A stretch of 64,000 bases of DNA from Macrotis lagotis (lineage: Eukaryota > Chordata > Mammalia > Peramelemorphia > Peramelidae), in contig NC_133666.1 of assembly GCF_037893015.1 (NCBI RefSeq), positions 468,653,454 through 468,717,453 on the forward strand, read 5' to 3'. Position numbers and translations under genes: made by a program. The notes under the pieces were generated by a model that saw only the letters and a program-made list of their open reading frames with translations, ran no database searches and was not told the origin of the DNA. Positions 46,202 through 57,779 of the stretch are shown piece after piece (position 1 is the first letter of the stretch; the number at the start of each line of letters is the position of its first letter).

Positions 46202-48351
46202 TTGTCTATGGGATGCATGTATTCAAAAATACAAGGAAAATAGGCAATAACTGTAAAGGGAATAGCTGCGAATATGAGTATAAATTTGTAGGATGCAAAT
46301 GCTTATATAATAACACTGGGTCACATAACATATTTGAAAGACAAACACATACAGATCTCTATTCTTGATGAGTCTTGGTGTTCCTGGAAATCATAACCAA
46401 GTAATATCCTTTTCTCTCCATCCACACTTTGAACAACCAGCCTTTCTGCACTCTAATTGTTCACATTAAGTGGGGAGGTAATCAGTTTAGTGTATGTATT
46501 ACCATATACTCAAACAATTAGGTTCAAATACTGTTCTGTCATTAGAATTCACTCATAGTAATTGTTTTCTTTCTCCATACCAAGACTTTAGCAGATAAGA
46601 GGAAAAGAATATAGCAAATAGGTAAAAACATAGACGAAATTTCTTATAGAAGGTTCAGATGCTTGTCTGGAGGTCTCCATTGAGAAGAGTTCTCTGGGTC
46701 TCTCTGGTCTTATTCAGTCAGGACTTGTCTTGCTTGCTGTCACCCCTTTCCCCATCATCTGTGCCACTCATCTTGACCAGGCAGAGGACATTCTGAAAGC
46801 TCTTCTTGAACCTGTCAGTCAAAAAAAATATAGAATAGGGTGGCACATAGCTATTGGCATATGGCATATGTAAGTACTACCACAAAGTCAAGCAGACCCT
46901 TGAGGACTGGGGTGGGCATGATGGCAACAGAAACTGAAGAAACACTAAATATGTAGAAGGGGAGCCATTGGAAAATAAAGACAGCTACTACTATTGCTAG
47001 GTGACCTTCTTCTGACTTTTTCCATCTTAGAAGAACCTACTTGGATTCCAGAAGACTTGACCTTGTTAATTATAAATAGATAGCAAAGGCAAATGATTGT
47101 GAGGGGTACTAGGACCCCCAGGATGAAGGTATAGATAATGAGCCCTGTGTATCATACCCCAGGTTTACCTGGTCAATTGACGGCATACAGCTGCTTCTCC
47201 CACCTTGGTTGTTCCTGTTACTAGTGTATATCATGATTGGCAAGATGACCAGCAGGAAGAGTTCCCTGTACAGCCACATTAATTATCTTGGCTGTCTGGG
47301 GTCTCCTCCACTTGTCTGATTTAATGGCGTGGACCACAGTCAGTTAAGGATCAATGCTCATGACAGTCAAGCAGAAAATACTGGTGAATTGGTTGATACC
47401 ATCTACAGTCATAACCACCCAACATATGGCCTTGCCAAAGGGCCAATGGACCAAGGCAAATTGCCTAGCCAGGAAGGGCAGACCCAGCATGAAGAGTTCA
47501 TCAGCAATGGCTAGGTTAAGAACATAGATGTTGGTGATGGTCTTCATCTTGGCACAATGGAGGATAGCATAAATGACCAATGTGTTACTATACAACCCAA
47601 CAATACAGACCAAAAAGTAGATGAAGGTGAGTCTGGCATTCCTAGTGTGGTCATAGGGTGACTCTGTTTCAAGTTATTTGCAGATTCCATTGATCCATTA
47701 GAGTCAAAGAAAGGGGTGAACAAATTCAACTTCTATTGGGTAGCTCAAACTCCAGATCCACAGCACTTTATAGCAATGGGCTGCCCCTAATTGGTTCCAA
47801 GAACTTGAAGTGAACTAGTGTTCACCTTAGAGGATCCTGGAGGCAGACAAATTGTGGCATTTTTGCTTGGCCAGCTCCACTGGTGCAGTCCTCTTGCTCC
47901 GCTCCTCTGGTTCTTCTTCCTCTGGTAGAGGCCTCAGGAGTACACCAGAGCAGAGTATTCCTTCTCTGTGCTCCCTCTTCTGGCTCCCGGGGCCATAGCC
48001 TATTTGCTCTACCTCACATTTCTGGCCAGCCGGTCACTGGGTGCCAGGACTCAGACAGCTACATTCTGCAACACTGCAAATAATGATGTGGAGCAAAACA
48101 ATGGGAGCTTGTGCTCTCTGAGTCTGTGCACACTCCTGTATCCATGCACCTGTCTCTCCATCACTTTCTCTCTCCAACCCAACTCACCCACCCCCTCCCC
48201 ACATTTTATGTGTGATTCTTTATGACCCCATTTGGGGTTTTCTTGGCAGAGATTTTGAAATTTGCTTCTCTAGCTCATTTTATGGGTAATAGTCAACCTG
48301 GGGTTAAGTGACTTATTCAAGATCACATAGCTAGTGTCTGAAGCTGAATAT

Positions 48352-48775
48352 TATTTGTTTTTTGAATTTTACAATTTTCCCCCACCAATCTCACTTCCCT
48401 CACTCCATCCCCCACAGAAGGTAGTCTGATAGCAATACATTGATCAAAATTGAATGTGTTGAGAGAGAAATCACTAAGGAAAAAATAAAATATAAGAGAT
48501 AGCAAAATTACATGTTTGTTTTTTTTTAATTAAAGGTAATAGTCATTGGTCTTTGTTGCAGAAACCCTAAAATGGTCCCTGATTGTAGCACTGATGGAAT
48601 GAGTGAATCCATCAAGGTTGATCATTGCCCCCATGTTGCTGTTAGGGTTTACAGTGTTCTGGTTCTGCTCATCTCACTCAGCATCAGTTCGTGCAAATCC
48701 TTCCAGGCTTCTCTGAATTCTCATCCCTCCTGGTTTCTAAAAGAATAATAGTGTTCTATAACAAACATATACTAC
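48352..48775 (-). mobile_element. L1 3' end (second marsupial L1 subfamily)
   Basis: 'tgaattttacaattttcccc', 'ccccacagaaggtagtctga', 'tagcactgatggaatgagtg' and 'cactcagcatcagttcgtgc'. The 3' UTR differs from that at 25848 but resembles that at 56125 in layout. Confidence 0.75.
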
Positions 48776-48779
48776 CAAA

Positions 48780-49095
48780 CTGTTTTATTAAGGTTTTACT
48801 ATGTGGAAAGAACTATACCAAGCACCAGAGATACAAAAAGCAAAGTAAACTAACCCCTAGTCTCAAAGAGTTCACATTCTTTTTTTTTGTTTGTTTGTTT
48901 TTGTTTTTGCAAGACAATGAGGTTAAGTGACTTGCCCAAAGTCATGCAGTTAGGTAATTATTAACTATCTGACATCATATTTGAACTCAGTTCTCATGAC
49001 TCCAGGGTTGATTCTCTATCCACTACATCACCCCTATCACTGTATCTGCCCCCAAGGAGTTCACATTCTAAGGAGGAGACATCACATATGGAAGG
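48780..49095 (+). repeat. L2-type fragment split by a WSINE1
   Basis: 'ttttactatgtggaaagaac', 'accaagcaccagagatacaa' and 'gttcacattct', resuming after the SINE with 'aaggaggagacatcac'. Confidence 0.65.
48881..49056 (-). repeat. WSINE1-type SINE with target-site duplication
   Basis: Long T run with TTTG units, 'gttaagtgacttgcccaaag' and 'tctatccactacatcacccc'. 'gagttcacattct' (48868-48880) is repeated at 49057-49069. The head end contains a short extra segment. Confidence 0.9.
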
Positions 49096-50194
49096 TTTCA
49101 ATCGCAAGCTAGATAGAAAGGTCCCATGGTTTTATGGGCACAGTAACAAAAAAGATAGCAATGGTAATGCATCTTTAATAACATTAGCACTGATAAAATA
49201 GGGTAGTAAGGTATGGATATCTTTATACTTCAGAGCTTGAATTGTCTTCATCGGGTTTACTTGTCTTGTGAGTGATGGTTGGCAGTTGGTGGGAAGTTGC
49301 CTTCCTGATGTTACTTTGAAAAATGAATGGAAACAGGACCACTGCATGGGAGGAACTGCTACTCTTAGAATTACTGTGCCTATTTGACAACTGGTAGCAT
49401 TTGTTCAGCAATTGTGGTGATGATGAAGGTAAATTTCTCCTCTACAATCATTTATTCATGTGACTATAGGATTAGAAGTATATCTAATTGTTTGTTGAGA
49501 TATAATTTATTGTTATTTCCAAAGCTCTCAGAGTCCTGAGTTATTCCTATCAGTGTCTGGTCAAGTTGGTGGGGGCAACTTGCCTGATACATGCATCCTC
49601 TCTCTCTCCCACCCCCACCTCTTGCTCTCACTCTCTGCTCTCTGTCTTCTGCTGCTTCAGCAGGACACAAGACCTCAGTTCTCAGCTACTTCTAGGCTAT
49701 CTTCCTTGTGACTTATGAGCACTTCAGCTAGCTTGCTCTTGGCAAGTTGTGTTATGCATTCACAAAGCACTGGAGTAAAGGAAAGAAATCACAAATAGGA
49801 AGTGAGTCCATTCAGACAGGTCTGCTTAGTAGGCAGTTTACTGGTTTCATGGTGATTTCAGATAAGAAAGGATCCCAAGTCCCTTACCTACCTAGAGAGT
49901 CTCATGCAAATGCAGCCAGGCAGGAATGAAGCCCAGTTGTCACCATCGGATTTGTTTGTATTACGTGCTCATTTTTGACTCAGAAACCATTTGAAAAGTC
50001 ATTTCTCATCACACAGTAGGAGGACAGGAAATGCATAAAATCTGGGAGCAGAACCTTTCTATTACATTGTAAAATTCCAGAAGAAGGTTTACCAAACATT
50101 CAAATGGGATGTTACATCCAGCAAAACATTCTCTTAAAAGAGACTGTCCCTGGTTAGTCTACTGTTAAATCAAAATAATTAATCTGAAATATTT
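49096..50194. other. unassigned DNA
   Basis: No repeat or gene was recognised. A strong polypyrimidine tract at 49598-49661 ends in 'cttcag', looking like a splice acceptor, but no exon or coding frame follows that I can support. Confidence 0.35.
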
Positions 50195-51305
50195 GACTGA
50201 TTTAGACAATTCATCTAGGTTCTATAATTCGACTGAAACTACTTTCTCCAAAATCACTCTTAACTGCCCAATCCATGGTCTTCTCAGTTCTCATTCTTCT
50301 TGATCTCTCACAGTATTTGAAAGTTTTAACTACCCTTTCCTGCTCTATATTGTCTTCTCTCTGGGTTTTTAAAATCCTGCTCTCCTTGGTTCTCTTTCTA
50401 CTTATATGATTGCTCCTCTCAGTCTCCTTTACTAGATCCTCACTCCTATCATACCTGAAAACTGAGGGTAAAACTATAATGAATCTTGTCATCTGTCTCC
50501 AAATTATTCTCAGTGACCTCATCAGTCCCATAAATCATAGGCTATACTATCATCTATATGTGGATGACTCCCTCAATCAACATGTCTAGCTATACTTAAT
50601 TTATCTCTTGAATTCCAGTTCCATACTGCTAATTGCCTAGTTAACATATCAAATTGAATGATTTTGTATTGTGGTTCTTTTATCTTTTAAGCAAATATCT
50701 CTTTGTAAAAGGCATTAATTGGAATTAATTGGCTAAGAAATATGGGGTGATAATCACTGGGTCAATCAGTCACAAAGGAGAGATAATCTAACTTGTACTT
50801 GACATCTCAAATTCAATATAAAAAAAACTGAATTCATCTATCTTTCAAATCCTTCCCCTTCCAAATGTTCATATTTCTGTCCAGAACACCATCATTCCTT
50901 TCAGATACCTAAATATGCAATTTGGGAATCATCCTTGACTCCCTACTCTCCTTAAATGTCTATATTCAATTAGTGGCCAAATCTTATTAATCTAACTTCA
51001 AACTCTTATATCTGTCTCTTCTCTCCTTGTAGAGTTTTCATCTGAATTCAGGTCTTAATCAGATCTCATTTGGATTATTATAAAAGCTTCAGTTTCCCCT
51101 CCATAGCCTCTAACCTCTTCAATCCATTCAGCACAGCTTCCAAATTGATATTTGCAAAGCACAAGTCACTTCGTGCTATTCTCCTGATCAATAAACTTTA
51201 GTGCTTGATTCCCCACCAGTTCTAGGATCAAATACAATCTCCTTTCTTTGTCATTTAATGCCTTTCATGATCTATCTGTATTGGACTTAATTTTCCTCTT
51301 TCATT
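50195..51305 (+). mobile_element. L2-type LINE, ORF2 RT-domain relic
   Basis: The block order is that of the L2/CR1-type RT: 'gaaactactttctccaaaat', 'cttcttgatctctcacagta' (LLDLS-AFDT region), 'agtgacctcatcagtcccat', then 'tatatgtggatgactccctc' (the catalytic Y-DD region), 'cttgactccctactctcctt' and 'ttgatatttgcaaagcac'. A 125-bp stretch at 50665-50790 looks foreign. Many disruptions; ancient. Confidence 0.75.
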
Positions 51306-51654
51306 TGATAAAAATTGTTGGGAATTACAGAAATTCCCTGCTTTCATGGGAATACTAATTACATTCTAGAGGTAAAAGCTACACTCAAGTGGGTACAGTC
51401 TCTTTAGTAGCTTTTGACTCTTCTGTAAATCTACTAGTCACAGCTAGTAGCCACAGTTGACCCATCCATCCCTACCCTTTTTAAAATAGATGGGCTGTTG
51501 GGGGTGGGAGAAAGTCAAGCTTGAGCAGCATCCCTCACCCATTTCATTCATCCCTGATTTATCCTCATAGATGCTTTCCTTTTTACCTGCCTTGGGCACC
51601 TGGCATTATGGGACATTAGTCCTGGGAGGGACTAATTCTCCAAAGAAATACAAA

Positions 51655-51775
51655 CCCCTCATTTTTTTAAATGTTAGAAATTAGGCAACTTGACTTTGGC
51701 TATACAGCTGGAAATTATGAGGTCTCAAATGCATTCTCCTGATTCCAAGGTCAATGCCCTTTCCTCTTTCTGACA
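51655..51775 (-). repeat. MIR-type SINE
   Basis: 'caacttgactttggctatac' and 'gattccaaggtcaatgccct' in reverse orientation. Confidence 0.55.
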
Positions 51776-51784
51776 AGATGCTAA

Positions 51785-52125
51785 AATAGAGTACTAGAAG
51801 CCTCTGTCACTGATTAGCACTGTGTCCCTAGGTAAGTCACATAACCTCTCTGTTTCTTCTTTTGCAAAATGGAGATAATAACAGTATCTACCTCAAAGAG
51901 TTGTGAGAATTAAAGGAATTAACATTTATGAAACTTTGCACTTTCTTATAGCAATATACAAATGCTAGTTATTAAATAGTATTCAAATTATTGGTAGATG
52001 GTATATTTCTTAACCATATCTCTGTCAATAGATTATAAATTCCAGAGCTTTTGTTTTTCTATCTTTGCCAACTAGAGAAAAGTAAGCCTGCTTAGAGTAA
52101 GCCCTTAATAAACTTGACTCAATCA
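51785..52125 (+). repeat. MIR-like SINE followed by an L2-type tail
   Basis: 51785-51985 has 'actgtgtccctaggtaagtc', 'tttgcaaaatggagataata' and 'caaatgctagttatta'. 52015-52125 has 'gtcaatagattataaattcc' and 'aagcccttaataaacttgac'. Confidence 0.65.
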
Positions 52126-52404
52126 TATTATTCTCCAGGTGCTTTTTCAAATTAGCTATTATGTTATTGCTTTTATAGCTGACTTCCAGGAAACTTTCAA
52201 ACAAATAATTTATTCTTTTAGTTTTATTGCCTGAGTTAGTTCTGTAGTCTAAACAATTTTTGTGATGTGTGTGTCCACATGGCGTGAGGCTGTGTGTATG
52301 AGATAGGATTGGGGGATGAGGGGAAACCTGCAACCTACTGTGCCTGTAGGAACCTAAAGCAGTACTCCTTTTAGCAATGAAGATCACTACTTCTCTCTAT
52401 TTTC

Positions 52405-54845
52405 AAATTGGTTTGCTTGTTCTTGAAGAGGACCAAAATGACACCATTATGCTAGAGTCAAGTTACAGTGTGCCCTACTATGAATATTTGGGATGAATTC
52501 TCTCAGTTTTTGAATCTTGCATTTCTTTTCAGTTACTTTCTGTGTAGACCACAGCACCTTTTCTGATGAAGTCACACCATGTTGAGTTATCCTATGCCAG
52601 AGTCTCCCACATCACATATTCAATTCTAAAGCTCTTCAAGAGATCTTGAGAGTATCTTTGTATAGCTTCTTCTGGCCACCACTCATGCCATACATGAGTC
52701 TTTTAGGCAAGCATAAGTTTGATATTTGAACAATGTAGCCAGTCAAACAGAGTTATGAATCTCTGCAGAAGCATTTGAATGCTAGGCAATTTAGTTCATA
52801 AAGGACCTTAGTGTCCATTGAGAACACTAAGGAAATGTTCAGCCAATCTCTCTTAGATGATGAATTTATCACTAATCCATCAGCACTGAATAGTTGAAAT
52901 GCACACTACATCTTTGGTTCATAAATAACTTTCAGGGCATCATAAAAGTCCTTTGGATTGTTAATATTAGAGTAAACCTATCTTCTTACTGAGCCAAAAG
53001 ACCTGCATCTCTCTAAACTTTGCTGTACTTTACTTTTGATGGCATTAAATGCTGGTGTCTTTGAGACAGATGAAATATTCTGCTGGCAGATCCTGTGAAG
53101 TTCTGATTTTTCATTTGGCATCTTCTAAATTTCTCCATCATTTTCATCAAACTAGTCTTGATATTTGAGAGTGTTTGGACTCATATGAGAAAATATAGCA
53201 TTGTACACCAAATCTATAAAAGTTGCTCATTCCTTTTTTACTCCACTGTATCTTGTCAACTGTATCTTGGTTCAAATTTCCCTCCAAGTTTGCTATTGAA
53301 TTTTTCCCTCTCATCTGTTGATATTAAGTCTTCTGGTAGTCATCTTGCCTTGGCTTGCTGCTTTTGTTGAATGTGAATATTTAGCTTGGAGAGAATTAGT
53401 CCAACACTGCCACACATTGCCTTAATCAATCTCATGTCTATTCTGTCTCTTCTCCTTACAATGACATAGTCTATTAAATATGAGGGTACATTTGTGAAGT
53501 TTTGTTGCATTTAGGAAATGGAATACAGTGTTAATGATGAGGTTTTGAGATACACAAGTCTTCAGTAATGACCAATGTTGCTGTTTCCAACTGTTCCTTC
53601 CAAGGACTCCCTGCCATGTCTGGTAGTCTGAACCTACTCTAGCATTAAAGTCTAGAATCATAAGCTTGTCTTCTTTGGGTACAATGATGATGAGGTGTCC
53701 TGGTCTTGATAAAATATTTCTTTTGTCCTCATCATAGTTTGTCATGATGGAAGCATAGGCATAAATGATGGTGGGGTGGTGACAATAACATAGTCATGAA
53801 CTTTTTTGTGGGGGAGGGGGTTTGCAAGGCAATGGGGTGAAGTGGCTTGCCCAAGGCCACACAGCTAGGTAAGTATTAAGTGTCTGAGGTCGGATTTGAA
53901 CTCAGGTACTCCTGACTCCAGGGCCAATGCTCTATCCACTGTGCCACCTAGCCGCCCCTGTCATGAATTTATTGTTTACTCCTTTTGGTAGGCATACAAA
54001 CTTGTTGACTAGATTAGTTTTGATTGCAAATCTATGATACTCCCTTTTACTGCAACCACTCCAGAAAAATGTGTATCTAACTCCAACTTTGGTAAGCTGA
54101 CCTTTATTTGCTATCCTTATTTCACTCAGGGATGCTATTTGGATGTAGTACCTGCTGAATTCTCTTGTAACAAAAGATGTTTGTTTTTCAGACCTATTGA
54201 ATTTTAAATTGTCCATAAGCGTGTACACATTACACGTATCCATGTTGAGTGGAATAATTTTTGCAGAAAGTTTTGTGCATTTTTTTGTGTTCCCCACCTT
54301 CTTTAGTAAACAGGAAAGTATTAAGTAAATAGACAGTTTCTAGGATGCTTTTTCTAATCTGTTCCTTATACCAGGAGGTGAACAGTGTATCCTTAAAAAG
54401 TTGTTCAGACACACTCAAGGGTCTGCCAGATCCTACTTTTGCTTCCAGTGGAAAGATAACCTTATGGACTAAACCTTAACCTTGTGTGCAGGGTTGTGAC
54501 TACCACTTGCTGTGTATCCGCACCTCCTGTTTCTTCACTTGACTGTCACTACTGGACTTTGAGGTAGACAAAAATGGTAAATTGTATGGGTGATGCCATT
54601 TGATTCATACATATATTGGCTTTAAGTGAGGCAGAGTTGCACAAAATTGCAGGCCTTACTCTCTCTTCCAGAGCTGTCATGGTCCAGTGGCAGGACAGTG
54701 TTAAGACTGGGGACTGGTGATAGTTTGGGATGTAGTAGATGACCTTGGTGTCTTTGATGTCTAACCAAGCTCTTAGAGTTCCACAGTACCTGCTTTAGCT
54801 GCCTTCATGGCTATTAGAACAAATTCTTATCTACCCTTTCCACCA
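52405..54845 (-). mobile_element. endonuclease LINE: 5' region, AP-endonuclease, deleted RT core, 3' tail
   Basis: Read on the minus strand, it begins near 54845 with the 5' region shared with 40223-40757 and the composite SINEs. The AP-endonuclease domain follows: 'TSFVTREFSRYYIQIASLSE' and 'LTKVGVRYTFFWSGCSKR' (frame 53932-54297), then 'KLMILDFNARVGSDYQTWQG' (frame 53422-53745), the catalytic DFN motif. A linker resembling 'DFYDALKVIYEP' and 'LFSADG' lies at about 52900. Sequence then jumps near 52835 to the post-RT region with 'LPKRLMYGMSGG' and ends at the tail 'gttcttgaagaggaccaaaa'. The RT catalytic core is therefore missing. The family is the one often annotated as 'craniofacial development protein 2-like'; the clade is uncertain. 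Confidence 0.8.
53801..53959 (-). repeat. WSINE1-type SINE inside the endonuclease domain
   Basis: 'tttgcaaggcaatggggtga', 'cccaaggccacacagctagg' and 'gtgccacctagccgcccc'. 'gtcatgaa' flanks both sides (53793-53800 and 53960-53967). Low divergence. Confidence 0.95.
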
Positions 54846-55559
54846 CTCCCCTTTCCTCTTCTCACTCTGAGATACTGTCTACACTTTAAAATGCAATAGA
54901 AAAAAATGTTAATAATGAAGATTAAACTTTAAAATTTGTCATATATATATACATCCCTTCCCTCTCAGAGATCTGGTGGTTAAACATTTATCAGCACCCA
55001 ATGGGCTTAGAAAATAGATTCAAATTTGATCCTGGAAGTAATACTCTATTAGAAAAAAGAATGAGACCTAAAACATGTAATATTTAACCTAAAAAATATT
55101 CTCTTTTTTATTATTATTATTTTTAGAAAAATATTCTCTTGAGGTAATATTTATAACTGCTAGAGGAAAAAGATAATCAGATTTGCCTTATTATATAGAT
55201 TTTCCCTTTTTGTGTAAGATACATTTCTATGAAGAGAGCTAGTGTTGAATGAGCCCTAGGAGAAGAATGTGATTAGACCTGCCCCAGGCTTATGGGTACT
55301 GAGTTCCCAATCTAGAATGTTTTTTGAAGACAGTATGTTATAACTATGGAAACACAACCCCCAAATTCTAAGAATTTTTCACAGGACACATTGTTTTTTA
55401 TAAACCAAACTTTAAGTAAATTTGTGTGATTCTATGTTTCCAATAAAGCAACTATTTTTTTTAACATAAGGACAAGTCTCAATAGGATTCAATTTTATAT
55501 TGCTTACAAGCTATTCAATACTTAAGAACCAATTAACAGATTTTGGAGCATTGATTTAG
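54846..55559. other. unassigned AT-rich DNA
   Basis: No recognisable repeat or gene. Confidence 0.4.
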
Positions 55560-55700
55560 AACTCAAAGGTACCATAGGGGTCATCTCTTATCTGCTCACT
55601 TTAAAAATGTGGAAGTTGAAACCTGTAGAAGGGACATGTCTAAGACACAGGAAAATAGAGTCCAGATCTGTAGCTCCTCTTCCTCTGATGCCAAATGTAC
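55560..55700 (-). repeat. MIR-type SINE, diverged
   Basis: 'actcaaaggtaccatagggg' and 'aaaatgtggaagttgaaacc' in reverse orientation. Confidence 0.5.
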
Positions 55701-56124
55701 TATAGGGATCTATTTGTTGAGAGAGTAAAACATATTTGGGAGGTCCTAACTTCAGTTTTATATGCTTTTTTTATATGCTATATGATTTCTCTTGACTTTC
55801 AATGGATAATCTGTTTTTAATATTTTTTTAACTAGGAAACTTTATTCATCTTGTTAGATTTTTCAAAAAGAAAGGAAAAAAAATCTGATCAGTCTTTAAC
55901 AACAAAATATTATTGGTTTTAATAGAGAAGCAAGTAGCCATGAAGGAAAAGTTTACAAATAAGAGTAACTTTCATCCCAGTTTTTGAAACTTAAGTATGA
56001 TGTTTGAGATACTACAAAATAAAATCACATTATGAGGTGTCTTTTTTCTTTCAACATTTCTTTTCTAGTCTTCAAGGTTTAGTCTGGGCTTCCCTTTAAG
56101 AAAAGTAAAATACAGATATTTTAA
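55701..56124. other. unassigned AT-rich DNA
   Basis: No recognisable repeat or gene. Confidence 0.4.
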
Positions 56125-56590
56125 AAAAGTTTTATTGATATGTTTTGTTTTCAGTACAAATATTTACAGATTACTTCCATTTCCAGGGAGGTCTCTTGTA
56201 GCAAAGTGAAAGTTAAGTAAAACTAATATTACAGAGCTCATCTGAAAAGTGCATTTAGCATTTCCCTGCTACCCCCAACCCTATGATGGAGGAAGATGAA
56301 TGATTTTTTTTTTCTTGCAGACAGGCTGTCATGCAAAAGAAACTCCCTCAATGGTGGTAAGTAGAAATCATATATCTCATTCTCCAACCAAAATTAGTCA
56401 CATCTCTTTCAGAAATACTACATTTCATCATCATCTTCTAAAGTTATGGTCACTGTACTGATCATAGTTCCTACAATTTTCAAAGATATTTAATAATTTT
56501 TTTTGGTTATTGTCTAAATTGCTCTGATTCTAGTCATTTCATTCACCAGCTTATAAAAGTTCTTGAAATCATTCATTTTTATATTATTGA
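56125..56590 (-). mobile_element. L1 3' end, diverged
   Basis: 'agttttattgatatgttttg', 'gggaggtctcttgtagcaaa', 'ttgctctgattctagtcatt' and 'attcaccagcttataaaagt' track the 3' UTR of a marsupial L1 subfamily in reverse orientation. Confidence 0.6.
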
Positions 56591-57180
56591 TGACTTTTTG
56601 CTTTTGAACTCAGAAACTCTGGAGTATAGGGAATGATACAAGGAATGATACAAGACTTCTCCTGAAGTCTGCCAGGAGACCCAGGAGGAGACTGCAGCTG
56701 AGTTGCTTCACCTGTCACAGCTGGGCACCAACCCCTTGACACAGAAGACCCCAGTGAAATGAAAGACTCATTTCCTGCTTGCCCTGGGGTCCACTGAAAA
56801 TACCGCCAAGGCTCTTCCCCTGTAAGGGATGTTGGGTATCAGGCCATTCATTATAGCTGTGGGAAATGCAGCTGGGGGATCACTCTAGGGAACTAGCCAT
56901 AGACCACACAGTGAAAGAAAATCACGTTCACTCCTATTACTGGACTAAAGAAAAATTGAGTCTGATGGTACAATTTCAGCATGTATTGGTATGCGTATGG
57001 AGCAGCTTCTTGTTACTAGACATGAATGGCACTAATGTAATATAAACCACAACAAACAACTGCAGCACCTTGTAATTTGGCTGTAATTAAAAACAACAAC
57101 AACAAAACCAAAAACAACAAAACCCTCAGCAATTCAGCATTCAGCAAGAATATGGGGAATGTGAAAGCACTGTGGTTGTG
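56591..57180 (+). other. non-repetitive segment with an A-rich tail, possible retrocopied UTR
   Basis: A GC-richer first half grades into AT-rich sequence and ends 'ggctgtaattaaaaacaaca' followed by more AAC units (57089-57124). That shape resembles the 3' end of a retrocopied transcript, with ATTAAA just before the A-rich run. I recognise no source gene and no ORF supports one. Confidence 0.25.
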
Positions 57181-57779
57181 ACTTTTTCTTTTCTATTTTT
57201 TTCTTTTTCCTTCCCCTCCCCTCCTCTCTCTTTTCTTTTTTTTTCCCCTTCTCTTGCCCTGACTTGTAATATATATACACATATACACACAAACTGTCTC
57301 TGAAAGAGACTGACTGGGTGACCTTGGGAAATAACTTCTCAGTCTCCCAAATTTCTATGACTATATATTAAAGGTATCAGCCCTTGTTAGTAAAGAAAAT
57401 TCTAAGACCCTATACTGATGAAATCTTAGGTTCAATCCAAAATAAATAAAACATTCCTAAAAATAAAACCCCAATTTTAAACAAATAAGAAATTTAGTGC
57501 CTCTAATCTCTTTTACAAGACTAACCTGATGTACCAGAAACCACTTATCTATTGAGACTTGCAAGTTTAAGAGCACCATGCCCTACTCAAATATCTCTTC
57601 ATTCAGTGTCTTAACATCTAACATATTATCATTCTGGAAATTTGTGGGGGGGCAGGAGGGAGTATGGGAGTTTTAAGATTCTTTCATATTTTCTTCCCCA
57701 TATTAACTATAATTAATAATAAATATGGTAGCAAGTCCAGGGGATACAGTTCAGATAGACACTAGACTGACTCTTGATC
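57181..57779. other. unassigned DNA with pyrimidine tract
   Basis: A T/C-rich tract at 57181-57256, a short TA/CA run near 57272-57294 and a weak MIR-like piece near 57300-57375; otherwise nothing recognised. Confidence 0.35.

Larger units (their letters stand above)
45448..48208 (-). pseudogene. SSTR2: processed pseudogene of somatostatin receptor 2 (full-length mRNA retrocopy)
   Basis: The minus strand carries the whole coding homology of the somatostatin-14/28 receptor SSTR2, a seven-helix Gi-coupled receptor. The degenerate start (GTG) is at 47759-47761 and the stop at 46655-46657, spanning 1107 bp, equal to 369 codons, the usual SSTR2 length. A surviving frame (47344-47613) contains '[20 protein letters not shown]' (helix 2) and '[17 protein letters not shown]' (helix 3); the conserved DRY motif is broken (DP then stop). 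The C-terminus reads 'ETQRTLLNGDLQTSI', including the PDZ-binding end. Frameshifts break the N-terminal part. The 5' flank (47762-48208) is GC-rich and probably 5' UTR. The 3' flank runs to a 12-base poly(A) (45448-45459) with AATAAA at 45473-45478. An L2 tail and a (TA)n lie in the 3' part. SSTR2 identity is from protein memory and is firm; the UTR limits are inferred. Confidence 0.88.
45421..48345 (-). repeat. MAR1-type CORE-SINE split by the SSTR2 retrocopy
   Basis: The short 3' part (45421-45447, 'tcagttgtgtacaattctt') and the 5' part (48211-48345, 'tgtgattctttatgacccca', 'tttggggttttcttggcaga', 'gatcacatagctagtgtctg') form one MAR1 once the 2.76 kb between them is removed. 'tgtgt...attctt' occurs on both sides, as expected of a target-site duplication. 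Confidence 0.7.

Noticed and set aside
47344-47613. GPCR-like ORF as a functional receptor gene
   Set aside because: Only helices 2-3 remain open; the frame is broken on both sides and DRY is lost. The intronless copy with poly(A) fits a processed pseudogene.
49598-49665. Splice-acceptor-like polypyrimidine tract ending in CAG
   Set aside because: No coding frame, donor site or conserved exon follows; pyrimidine runs of this kind are frequent here.
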